From NCBI RefSeq assembly GCF_003627075.1, contig NZ_CP032630.1, forward strand, positions 2,604,001 through 2,668,000: a DNA stretch of 64,000 nt, given 5' to 3'. Positions 32,763 through 40,191 of the stretch are shown piece after piece. The DNA is from Protaetiibacter intestinalis (GTDB lineage: Bacteria > Actinomycetota > Actinomycetes > Actinomycetales > Microbacteriaceae). The position numbers and the translations under genes were made by a program. The stretch's first letter is position 1; every line of letters begins with the position of its first letter. Under the pieces are notes generated by a model. It did not search any database. It had not been told where the DNA came from and saw only the letters and a program-made list of their open reading frames with translations.

Positions 32763-34220
32763 ATGTTCATCTTCCTGCTGCAGTTGCGGCACATGACCGA
32801 AGGTCATCCGGAGTTGTACCTGTTCGCCGTGTACTCGGCGCTCATCTGGGTGCTCTGGATCGTGAAGGTCGTGTTGTCGTCGCGATACCGGCCGTACACG
32901 GACACCTTCCGCGGCACGACGAGCGTCGTCGTCCCGGTCGTCGACGAACCGCTCGAGCTGTTCCGAGACGTGATCGGGCGGATGGTCCAGCAGCGCCCCG
33001 ACGAGATCATCGTCGTCATCAACGGGGCCCCGAACCCGGGGCTCGTCGAGGTCTGCGAGGAGTTCGCTCCGCTCGTGCGCTGGGTGCACACGCCCATCCC
33101 GGGCAAGCGCAACGCCGTCAAGATCGGCACCGAGCTCTCCACCGGCGAGATCACGGTGCTCGTCGACTCCGACACCGTCTGGACCGACGGAACGCTCGCA
33201 GAGCTCGTGAAGCCCTTCGCCGACCCGACGATCGGCGGGGTCACGACGCGCCAGCGCATCCTGAAGCCGGAGCGCAGCTGGATCACCCGCTGGGCCGACT
33301 GGCTCGAGAACTCCCGCGCGCTGTACTCGATGCCGGCCCAGAGCGTGCTCGGCCAGGTCGGCTGCCTGCCGGGCCGCACGATCGCCTTCCGGCGCTCGAT
33401 CCTCGAGCGTGTCATGCACGACTTCATGACGGCGCGGTTCCTCGGGGTGTTCCTCGAGGTCTCCGACGACCGCACCCTCACGAACCTGACCCTGAAGGCG
33501 GGCTATCGCACCGTGTACCAGTACACGAGCCTCGTCTACACGGATGCGCCGCTTCAGGTGAAGAAGCTCTTCAAGCAGCAGCTGCGCTGGGCGCGCGGCA
33601 GCCAGTACAACACGCTGCGGATGCTGCCCTGGATGCTCGGGCACGCGCCGGTGCTCGCGGTGTTCTTCGTCATGGACATCCTGCTGCCGTTCCTGCTCTG
33701 GGGCGTCATCGCGGGGTGGGCCTACCGCGCGTTCACCGGCCAGGGCTACAACTTCTATGCGGGCTTCCTCGAGGAGTACGGCCTGCAGTCGGGTGTCGTC
33801 TTCGTGCTCGTGCTCATGGTGGCCTCCTCGGTGCTCAGCATGGCCATCCGCCAACTGCGGCACCTCTCGGAGCGCCCCGGCGACTTCCTGCGGCTGCCGG
33901 TGTTCATCATCGTCTCGACGTTCTTCCTCATGCCGATCCGGCTGCTGGGCTTCTTCCGGATGGCGCACGCGAGCGGCTGGGGCACGCGTGCGGGCGCCTA
34001 CGCGGGTGGTGATCCGGTGCCGGTGCGCAGCGGGGTCGCCACCCTCACGCGGGCGATGGCGGCGCCGGTCGGCGCGGCGGCGATCACGGGGCTCGCGCCG
34101 AGTCCGGTGCGCGAGCACACCGGCCCGCGGCGCGCCCGCCGCAGGCTCAACCCGCTCGCCGCGATCCCGTACCTCATCGGCTTCACGATCTTCGGGCTGG
34201 AGGCGATGCTCCTTGCCTAG
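32763..34220 (+). CDS. Processive family 2 glycosyltransferase, hyaluronan/cellulose synthase-like
   Basis: A 485-residue membrane glycosyltransferase. It has an N-terminal hydrophobic helix (about residues 17-39), a GT-A domain with the DxD motif DSD at 135-137, the acidic SDDRTLTN motif at 234-241 and the QQLRW motif at 272-276. Four to five C-terminal transmembrane segments follow (about 295-430). The DDRxLTN...GYRTVYQ...QQLRWARG order is closest to hyaluronan-synthase-type enzymes, which polymerise and export sugars from UDP-donors. The start ATG 32763 has AAGAGGGGG upstream. It is the first gene of a three-gene unit with a GH26-like hydrolase and UDP-glucose dehydrogenase, so the polymer probably contains glucuronic acid. 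The exact sugars are unknown. Confidence 0.88.
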   Translation: MFIFLLQLRHMTEGHPELYLFAVYSALIWVLWIVKVVLSSRYRPYTDTFRGTTSVVVPVVDEPLELFRDVIGRMVQQRPDEIIVVINGAPNPGLVEVCEEFAPLVRWVHTPIPGKRNAVKIGTELSTGEITVLVDSDTVWTDGTLAELVKPFADPTIGGVTTRQRILKPERSWITRWADWLENSRALYSMPAQSVLGQVGCLPGRTIAFRRSILERVMHDFMTARFLGVFLEVSDDRTLTNLTLKAGYRTVYQYTSLVYTDAPLQVKKLFKQQLRWARGSQYNTLRMLPWMLGHAPVLAVFFVMDILLPFLLWGVIAGWAYRAFTGQGYNFYAGFLEEYGLQSGVVFVLVLMVASSVLSMAIRQLRHLSERPGDFLRLPVFIIVSTFFLMPIRLLGFFRMAHASGWGTRAGAYAGGDPVPVRSGVATLTRAMAAPVGAAAITGLAPSPVREHTGPRRARRRLNPLAAIPYLIGFTIFGLEAMLLA

Positions 34221-35628
34221 CGTCACCGCAGCCCGCAGCTGGTGGGCCGTCTCACGCACCCGTTCCCGGTTCACCGCCGTCGCGGCGACCGCCCTCGTCC
34301 TCGCCCTGGGCGCCATCAGCGTCGTCGTCTGGACCTCACCCGACATCTCGCCGGTGCAGCAGACGCTCCGCGTGGCGGAGGGGCTGCAGCAGGCGGACGC
34401 CGACGCGAAGGAGCGCGAGCAGCTGCTCGCGCGGATCGACGCCCTGGAGGCGCAGGTCGACTCGCTCACCGAGGGGAAGGCCGACGCCGAGCAGGCCCTC
34501 GCCGAGAGCGACGGCACCCTCCAGGCGACCCTCAGGGAGCTGGCGCTGCTGAAGGACGCGTCCGCCGCCCGCAGCACGGCACCCGTCACGACGACCACGC
34601 CGCGGAGCCAGACGCCGACCGTCGCCCCGGCGGCGCCCGTGACGGCCCCCTCGAAGGCGGAGCTCCTCGCACCCGACGCCCTCTACTACGGCATGTACAC
34701 CGAGCAGGCGCCGCACAACTGGGCGACCCTCGACGCGACCTCCGCGAAGGTCGGCGCCCTGCCGAGCATGGTGGGCTACTTCGGCGGATGGGATGAGGAG
34801 TTCCGCGCGGATGCCGTGACGCGCTCCTGGTCGCGCGGCATGCTGCCGATGCTCACCTGGGAGTCCCGTCCCATCCAGGCGCAGAACGACGTGGTCGACG
34901 AGCCCGACTACAGCCTGCCGCGCATCATCGACGGGGCGTTCGATGAGTATCTGCACCGCTACGCGCAGCAGATCGTCGCGACGGGGCTGCCGCTCGCCAT
35001 CCGCCTCGATCACGAGATGAACGGCATCTGGTATCCGTGGTCGGAGACGAACGCCTCGGGCGGTTCGCTCAACGGCAACAGCCCCGGCGACTACGTGAAG
35101 ATGTGGCAGCACGTGCACGACATCTTCCAGCAGGAGGGCGCGAACGACCTGGTCATCTGGGTGTGGGCGCCGAACCGGATCGACAACCTGCCGAAGGCCA
35201 ACCGTTCCGCCGAGTTCCTGCAGCGGCTCTATCCGGGCGACGACTACGTCGACTGGGTCGGGATGTCCGGTTACCTGCGCCCGCCCTACACCGACGCCTC
35301 GAGCTACACCTTCGACGCGACCTTCGGGGCGACGCTCACTCAGTTGCGCGCCCTGACCGACAAACCGATCGTGCTCGCCGAGGTGGCTGCGTCGGAGACC
35401 GAGGGGCACAAACCCGAATGGGTGGCGAGCTTCTTCGAGGGGCTCGCCGATCCCGCCAACGACGACGTCGTCGGTTTCGGGTGGTTCAGTCTCGCCGTGA
35501 CCACCTACGTGCAGGGCGAACGGGCCACGAACGACTGGCGCATCGACTCGCGCGCCGACTCGCTCGCCGCGTTCCAGGCCGGGCTTACCTCGCTCGGGGA
35601 CCACGTGAAGACCCAGCCGAACGGCTGA
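34213..35628 (+). CDS. Membrane-anchored glycoside hydrolase, GH26-like, with coiled coil
   Basis: A 471-residue protein. A transmembrane anchor lies at about residues 19-41, followed by a Glu/Ala-rich coiled coil (47-117), a Thr/Pro linker (120-148) and an extracellular catalytic domain (150-465). The acid/base glutamate is Glu268 in IRLDHEMNGIWYPW, the hallmark of family GH26, and the likely nucleophile is Glu390 in KPIVLAEVAAS. GH26 includes beta-mannanases and mixed-linkage glucanases. The best start is TTG 34213, overlapping the glycosyltransferase by eight bases with GGAGG at 34199-34203. Its place between synthase and precursor genes suggests trimming or release of the exported polymer, as with cellulase subunits of other synthase operons. 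Confidence 0.85.
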   Translation: MPSVTAARSWWAVSRTRSRFTAVAATALVLALGAISVVVWTSPDISPVQQTLRVAEGLQQADADAKEREQLLARIDALEAQVDSLTEGKADAEQALAESDGTLQATLRELALLKDASAARSTAPVTTTTPRSQTPTVAPAAPVTAPSKAELLAPDALYYGMYTEQAPHNWATLDATSAKVGALPSMVGYFGGWDEEFRADAVTRSWSRGMLPMLTWESRPIQAQNDVVDEPDYSLPRIIDGAFDEYLHRYAQQIVATGLPLAIRLDHEMNGIWYPWSETNASGGSLNGNSPGDYVKMWQHVHDIFQQEGANDLVIWVWAPNRIDNLPKANRSAEFLQRLYPGDDYVDWVGMSGYLRPPYTDASSYTFDATFGATLTQLRALTDKPIVLAEVAASETEGHKPEWVASFFEGLADPANDDVVGFGWFSLAVTTYVQGERATNDWRIDSRADSLAAFQAGLTSLGDHVKTQPNG

Positions 35629-35645
35629 ATCAGGGAGGAGATGGG

Positions 35646-37052
35646 ATGTTCGAGAAGGTCACCGAGGGGGAGTCGGGTGCGGACGCGCCCCGCCCTCGGA
35701 TCAGCGTCATCGGCACGGGGTATCTCGGCGCCACGCATGCGGCGGCGATGGCGGAGCTCGGCTTCGACGTCGTCGGGGTCGACACCGATCCGGCGAAGGT
35801 GGAGGCGCTCTCCGCGGGTCGGCTGCCGTTCTACGAGCCGGGTCTCGGCGAGCTCATCTCCGAGCACCTCGCGACCGGACGGCTGCGGTTCACGACCGAC
35901 TTGACCGAGGCGGTCGCGGTGAGCGACATCCATTTCGTGTGCGTGGGCACGCCGCAGCAGGCGACGAGCCACGCGGCCGACCTGCGGTTCGTCGAGTCGG
36001 CCGTCGCGGGGATCGCTCGGGCGCTCAGCCACGACGGCATCGTCGTGGGCAAGTCGACGGTTCCGGTCGGAACCGCGGCGCGCCTGCGGGAACTGCTCGG
36101 CGCGCTCGCGCCCGAGGGAGTGGCGGCGGAGCTCATCTGGAACCCGGAGTTCCTGCGTGAGGGGAAGGCGGTCGAGGACACCCTGCATCCTGATCGCGTC
36201 GTCATCGGGGGAGCATCCGCGGCTGCCGAGACGGCCATGCGCGAGGTGTACGCGGCACCGGTCGCCGAGGGGGCGCCGTTCCTCACGGTGGGTCTCGAGA
36301 CGGCCGAGCTCGTCAAGGTCAGCGCGAACGCGTTCCTCGCCACCAAGATCTCCTTCATCAACGCGATCGCGGAGCTGTGCACCGCCGCGGATGCGGACGT
36401 CACGGCCCTCGCGGATGCGATCGGTCTGGACGGGCGCATCGGGCGACGCTTCCTGGATGCCGGGCTCGGCTTCGGGGGCGGCTGCCTCCCGAAGGACATC
36501 CGCGCCCTCATGCACCGTGCGGGCGAGCTCGGGGCGCTCGAGGTGGTGGGTCTCATGCAGCAGGTCGACGAGATCAACATGGCGCAGCGCCAGCGGGTCG
36601 TGGACCTCGCGCTGCAGAGCTGCGGAGGCTCGGTGCTCAACGCCCGGATCGGAGTGCTCGGCGCCGCGTTCAAGCCGCTCACCGACGACGTGCGCGACTC
36701 GCCGGCGCTCAACGTCGCGGCGGCCCTGCACCTGCGGGGCGCACAGGTGACGGTCTTCGACCCGGCGGCGGGGGATACCGCGCGTCGCACCTTCCCCACG
36801 CTGTCGTTCGCCGCGGGGACCGAGGACGCGATCCGGGGCGCCCACGTCGTGCTCCTGCTGACCGAGTGGGCGGAGTTCCTCGACGCCGATCCAGTCGCGC
36901 TCGGCGAGCTCGTGGGGAGGCGCACGATCATCGACGCCCGCAACAAGCTCGACGCGGCCCGCTGGTCGGCGGCGGGATGGACCGTCATCGGCCTCGGCAC
37001 CCGCCCGACCGCGGCGCCCGTCGGCATGCCGATGGCCGAACTGCTCGCGTGA
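35646..37052 (+). CDS. ugd: UDP-glucose/GDP-mannose 6-dehydrogenase family (UDP-glucose dehydrogenase)
   Basis: A 468-residue NAD-dependent enzyme oxidising a UDP-sugar (most likely UDP-glucose to UDP-glucuronate). The Rossmann motif VIGTGYLGATHA is at residues 21-32, Lys224 lies in ETAELVKVSANA, and the catalytic cysteine is Cys280 in GLGFGGGCLPKD. AFKPLTDDVRDSP near residue 345 starts the C-terminal domain. The ATG at 35646 has GGAGG six bases upstream; ATG 35641 is too close to it. Seventeen bases after the GH26-like gene, it supplies the uronic-acid donor expected by the hyaluronan-synthase-like glycosyltransferase. Confidence 0.93.
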   Translation: MFEKVTEGESGADAPRPRISVIGTGYLGATHAAAMAELGFDVVGVDTDPAKVEALSAGRLPFYEPGLGELISEHLATGRLRFTTDLTEAVAVSDIHFVCVGTPQQATSHAADLRFVESAVAGIARALSHDGIVVGKSTVPVGTAARLRELLGALAPEGVAAELIWNPEFLREGKAVEDTLHPDRVVIGGASAAAETAMREVYAAPVAEGAPFLTVGLETAELVKVSANAFLATKISFINAIAELCTAADADVTALADAIGLDGRIGRRFLDAGLGFGGGCLPKDIRALMHRAGELGALEVVGLMQQVDEINMAQRQRVVDLALQSCGGSVLNARIGVLGAAFKPLTDDVRDSPALNVAAALHLRGAQVTVFDPAAGDTARRTFPTLSFAAGTEDAIRGAHVVLLLTEWAEFLDADPVALGELVGRRTIIDARNKLDAARWSAAGWTVIGLGTRPTAAPVGMPMAELLA

Positions 37053-37076
37053 GGGCGTCAGTCTCGCGAGTGGCGG

Positions 37077-37082
37077 TAGATT
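37077..37082 (+). promoter_or_regulatory. -10 element, leaderless mRNA of the PD-(D/E)XK-like gene
   Basis: TAGATT with six bases to the ATG at 37089. Confidence 0.5.
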
Positions 37083-37088
37083 GCGTCC

Positions 37089-38024
37089 ATGGCCATGGGA
37101 CGAGCGGAATGGGGCAGGCTCACCTCAGCCTGGCCCGGCGAGGCTGCTGATTTCACTCCAGAACTCGCACGGCATCTCGAATTGCTTGACCGGGACCTCG
37201 GCCTCGGCCTCTCCCAACCCGACACGGAGGTACCGGCGGCCGGTGGCCGTCGCATCGACATCTTGGCCAGCGGGATCGATGGTTCCCACTACGTCATTGA
37301 GAACCAATACGGTCGCGCCGATCACGATCACCTGACTCGTGGACTTGCGTACGCGGTCTCAGCCGAGGCGGCGGGCCTGATTGTGGTCGCGGAAGAGCAT
37401 CGAGACGAGTTCCGCGAAGTCGCGCACTACCTGAACGACCTCGCAGCGCGGGCCGGTAAGGGGATCAAGGTCTGGCTGGTGGAGGCCAAGGCCATCCGTG
37501 TTGATGACTCTGCCTGGGCACCGGTTTTCGAGGTTGTCGCCGAGCCGAGCAAGTTCGTGCAGGAGGTCGCCGGCCGCGTGGCCGGGTACGAACGCCGCGT
37601 CGGCCTCGACGAGGTGCTGTCCGCGTTTCCGGGGGAGCGCCGCGCCGCCGCCGTCGCCCTGGTGGATGCCTGGAAAGCGCGCAACCTTCCCGTCCCGGCG
37701 GCGATCATCCGCGGCGGGACTCCTCTGCTGAGCTTCGGTGCGCGGGGGCCATCATCGAGTGGATGGCGGACCGTTTTCACCGCCTTCGCGGACGGACGCA
37801 TCTACGTCTCGTTCAGCGCGTTTTCGGGCAAGAACTCCGGCTATCCCATACCGGTGCTGGCCTCGGACGATTTCATCGAGGCGGTGTCGAAGAGGCTCGC
37901 GCTGACCAAGGGCTATTCGGCCGTCGATTGGCTCACACCTGAACGTGTTCCGCTGCTGCTCGACTTCGCGGATACGGTCGTGTCGGCCTATCAGGCGGCG
38001 CTTCCTGAGATTCTCAGTGAGTAG
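37089..38024 (+). CDS. PD-(D/E)XK nuclease-like protein (DUF4268-associated type)
   Basis: A 311-residue soluble protein. Residues 50-95 resemble the nuclease-like domain often fused to DUF4268: RRIDILASG supplies the Asp, and VIENQYGRADHDHLTRGLAY supplies a Glu-x-Gln pair and the DHDHL signature, followed by the VVAEEHRDEFREVAHYLND helix. The second half has no recognised motif. Codons end in A or T clearly more often than in flanking genes (for example GGA, CGA, TCA, GCT, ACT, CCA, GAA, CTT in the first 35 codons), suggesting recent transfer. No methylase or specificity gene is adjacent. A role in DNA defence or repair is possible but unproven. Confidence 0.65.
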   Translation: MAMGRAEWGRLTSAWPGEAADFTPELARHLELLDRDLGLGLSQPDTEVPAAGGRRIDILASGIDGSHYVIENQYGRADHDHLTRGLAYAVSAEAAGLIVVAEEHRDEFREVAHYLNDLAARAGKGIKVWLVEAKAIRVDDSAWAPVFEVVAEPSKFVQEVAGRVAGYERRVGLDEVLSAFPGERRAAAVALVDAWKARNLPVPAAIIRGGTPLLSFGARGPSSSGWRTVFTAFADGRIYVSFSAFSGKNSGYPIPVLASDDFIEAVSKRLALTKGYSAVDWLTPERVPLLLDFADTVVSAYQAALPEILSE

Positions 38025-38120
38025 CTGCGAACAGGGCCTAGCTGTGTAGCTGAGCGTCGCGGCGGGCGTCGGAGTGGACCTCGCGCGGAGGAATGCAGTT
38101 GTCGCCGCGGCCTCCTACGC

Positions 38121-38156
38121 CGGACGGGCCGCCTCCCGAAGGAGACGGCCCGTCCG
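38121..38156. terminator. Strong terminator-like hairpin downstream of glnA1
   Basis: A perfect 11-bp stem, CGGACGGGCCG (38121-38131) and CGGCCCGTCCG (38146-38156), extended internally by CTCC/GGAG with a CGAA loop. It lies 21 bp past the glnA1 stop on the minus strand and about 97 bp after the plus-strand PD-(D/E)XK-like gene, so it can serve both. Confidence 0.75.
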
Positions 38157-38176
38157 TTCGCTGTGGTGCAGGTGGC

Positions 38177-39613
38177 TCAGACCCCGAAGTACAGCTCGTA
38201 CTCGAAGGGGTGCGGGCGCTGCGCGAAGGGGAGGAGCTCCTTCTCGCGCTTGTAGTCGAGCCACGCGCCGATGAGGTCGGCGGTGAACACGCCGCCCTCG
38301 AGCAGGTAGTCGTGGTCGGCCTCGAGCGCGTCGAGCGCCTCGCCGAGCGAGCCCGGCAGCTGCGGGATGCCCTTGGCCTCCTCGGGCGGCAGCTCGTAGA
38401 GGTCCTTGTCGACGGGCTCGTGCGGCTCGATCTTGTTCTTGATGCCGTCGATACCCGCCATGAGCTGGGCCGCGAACGCGAGGTACGGGTTGCCGGAGGC
38501 GTCGGGCGCGCGGTACTCGATGCGCTTGGCCTTCGGGTTGGTGCCCGTGATCGGGATGCGGATCGAGGCGGAGCGGTTGCCGGCCGAGTAGACCAGGTTC
38601 ACGGGGGCCTCGAAGCCCGGGATGAGGCGGTGGTACGAGTTGACCGTCGGGTTCGTGAACGCGGCCAGCGAGGCGGCGTGCTTGAGGATGCCGCCGATGT
38701 ACCAACGCGCGATGTCCGACAGGCCGCCGTAGCCCTGCTCGTCGTAGAACAGCGGCTTGCCGTCGTTCCACAGCGACTGGTGGGTGTGCATGCCCGAACC
38801 GTTGTCGCCCATGAGCGGCTTCGGCATGAAGGTCGCCGTCTTGCCCCACTCGAGCGCCGTGTTCTTGACGATGTACTTGAACTTCAGGATGTCGTCACCG
38901 GCGTGAACCATGGTGTCGAACTTGTAGTTGATCTCGCCCTGGCCGGCGGTGCCCACCTCGTGGTGGCTGCGCTCGACCTCGAGGCCCACCTCGATGAGCT
39001 TGAGCACGATGTCGTCGCGCAGGTCGGCGTGCTGGTCGACCGGCGTGACGGGAAAGTAGCCGCCCTTGTACGGGGTCTTGTTGGCGAGGTTGCCGCCCTC
39101 TTCGGCCTTGCCCGAGTTCCAGGCCGCCTCCGAGGAGTCCACCTCGTAGTACGACTTGTTCTGCTTCACCTCGTAGCGCACGTCGTCGAAGATGTAGAAC
39201 TCCGCCTCCGGCGCGAAGAACGCGGTGTCGGCGATGCCGGTCGAGGCGAGGTACTTCTCGGCCTTCTTGGCGACCTGGCGCGGGTCACGGCCGTAGATCT
39301 CGCCGTTGCGCGGGTTGTAGATGTCGAAGACGATCACGAGGGTGCGCTCGGTGCGGAACGGGTCGACGTACGCCGTCGAGATGTCCGGGATGAGCTGCAG
39401 GTCGGACTCGTGGATCGACTGGAAGCCGCGGATCGACGAACCGTCGAACAGCTGGCCCACGGTGAAGAAGTCCTCATCCACGGTCGAGGCCGGGATGTTG
39501 AAGTGCTGCTGCACTCCGGGGAGGTCGGTGAATCGGATGTCGAGGAACTTGACATCCGTGTCCTTGATGAACTTCAGCACCTCGGAGGAGTCGCTGAAAA
39601 GGGGCTTGGACAT
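38177..39613 (-). CDS. glnA: Glutamine synthetase, type I (GlnA1), adenylylation-regulated
   Basis: A 478-residue dodecameric-type glutamine synthetase, the main ammonia-assimilating enzyme. Recognisable parts are the FDGSSIRGF loop near residue 56, the [10 protein letters not shown] metal site near 134, [12 protein letters not shown] near 224, [12 protein letters not shown] near 268 and NRSASIRIP near 343. The adenylylation site is Tyr406 in [11 protein letters not shown], the target of GlnE (encoded at 29426-32341). A four-half-site GlnR box lies 73-110 bp upstream of the ATG, with a TAGCCT -10 just downstream of it. Control should thus be both transcriptional and covalent. The leader contains TTGGAG nine bases before the start. 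Confidence 0.97.
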   Translation of the reverse strand: MSKPLFSDSSEVLKFIKDTDVKFLDIRFTDLPGVQQHFNIPASTVDEDFFTVGQLFDGSSIRGFQSIHESDLQLIPDISTAYVDPFRTERTLVIVFDIYNPRNGEIYGRDPRQVAKKAEKYLASTGIADTAFFAPEAEFYIFDDVRYEVKQNKSYYEVDSSEAAWNSGKAEEGGNLANKTPYKGGYFPVTPVDQHADLRDDIVLKLIEVGLEVERSHHEVGTAGQGEINYKFDTMVHAGDDILKFKYIVKNTALEWGKTATFMPKPLMGDNGSGMHTHQSLWNDGKPLFYDEQGYGGLSDIARWYIGGILKHAASLAAFTNPTVNSYHRLIPGFEAPVNLVYSAGNRSASIRIPITGTNPKAKRIEYRAPDASGNPYLAFAAQLMAGIDGIKNKIEPHEPVDKDLYELPPEEAKGIPQLPGSLGEALDALEADHDYLLEGGVFTADLIGAWLDYKREKELLPFAQRPHPFEYELYFGV

Positions 39614-39669
39614 AGGGCGTTACTCCAAGGGCGTGGAACGGGGTGTGGTTGCGGATGCAGCCGCTTGAG

Positions 39670-39675
39670 AGGCTA
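39670..39675 (-). promoter_or_regulatory. -10 element of glnA1
   Basis: TAGCCT on the minus strand, ten bases downstream of the GlnR box and giving a leader of about 50 nt. The -35 position would fall inside the box. Confidence 0.5.
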
Positions 39676-39685
39676 GGGGGACGGG

Positions 39686-39723
39686 ATTTCCCGACCGTGA
39701 CCGGTTTGTTTCCGGCATGTTAC
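39686..39723 (-). promoter_or_regulatory. GlnR operator upstream of glnA1
   Basis: On the minus strand the half-sites read GTAAC (39723-39719), N6, GAAAC (39712-39708), N6, GTCAC (39701-39697), N6, GAAAT (39690-39686). This matches the actinobacterial GlnR consensus GTnAC-n6-GAAAC repeated twice, with exact 6-bp spacing throughout. It controls glnA1; the divergent RDD gene starts 24 bp away and could be affected too. The glnR gene is outside the window. Confidence 0.85.
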
Positions 39724-39734
39724 GCGCCGCTGCC

Positions 39735-39740
39735 TAGAGT
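39735..39740 (+). promoter_or_regulatory. -10 element, leaderless mRNA of the RDD gene
   Basis: TAGAGT with six bases to the GTG at 39747. Confidence 0.5.
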
Positions 39741-39746
39741 GGTCGA

Positions 39747-40172
39747 GTGACCGCGAGCCCGCCCGACGCCGCCCCCGATCAGCGCTGGCCGGGGGAGAGG
39801 CTCGGGCTCCCCGAGACGGGTCCGCGCTCGGTCGCCCGCCTCGGGCGTCGGATCGCGGCGCTCGTGATCGACTGGGCGATCGCCTACCTCCTGTCCTGGG
39901 CGTTCTTCCCGACGCCGGACGGCACGGCGCCGTTCGTGACCCTCGGCATCTTCGCCGCCCTCCAATTCCTGTTCCTGCTGATCGTCAACGGCAGCGTCGG
40001 CCACCTGCTGCTGCGGATGCGGCTCGTGCCTCTCCGCGGCGGCTACCTGGGCGCGTGGCGCCCGCTCGTGCGCACCGTGCTGCTGTGCCTCGTGATCCCG
40101 GCGGCCATCTGGGACCGCGACCAGCGCGGGCTGCACGACAAGGCCGCGGGCACCGTGCTCGTGCGCGTCTGA
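39747..40172 (+). CDS. RDD family membrane protein
   Basis: A 141-residue protein with a 30-residue soluble start, then ARLGRRIAALVIDWAIAYLL, which contains the Arg and Asp that name the family, and three to four hydrophobic helices (about 34-55, 65-88 and 108-122). The C-terminal segment DQRGLHDKAAGTVLV is the family's end motif. The GTG start at 39747 has a TAGAGT -10 six bases upstream. It is divergent from glnA1, the usual neighbour of this gene in actinobacteria. The function is unknown; transport has been proposed for some relatives. Confidence 0.88.
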   Translation: MTASPPDAAPDQRWPGERLGLPETGPRSVARLGRRIAALVIDWAIAYLLSWAFFPTPDGTAPFVTLGIFAALQFLFLLIVNGSVGHLLLRMRLVPLRGGYLGAWRPLVRTVLLCLVIPAAIWDRDQRGLHDKAAGTVLVRV

Positions 40173-40191
40173 CGCGGGCCGAAATCCCCGG

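Noticed and set aside
37053..38176. Mobile element around the PD-(D/E)XK-like gene
   Set aside because: Codon use is atypical, but I found no inverted terminal repeats, direct repeats, integrase or tRNA end at the borders. Only transfer without a visible vehicle can be suggested.
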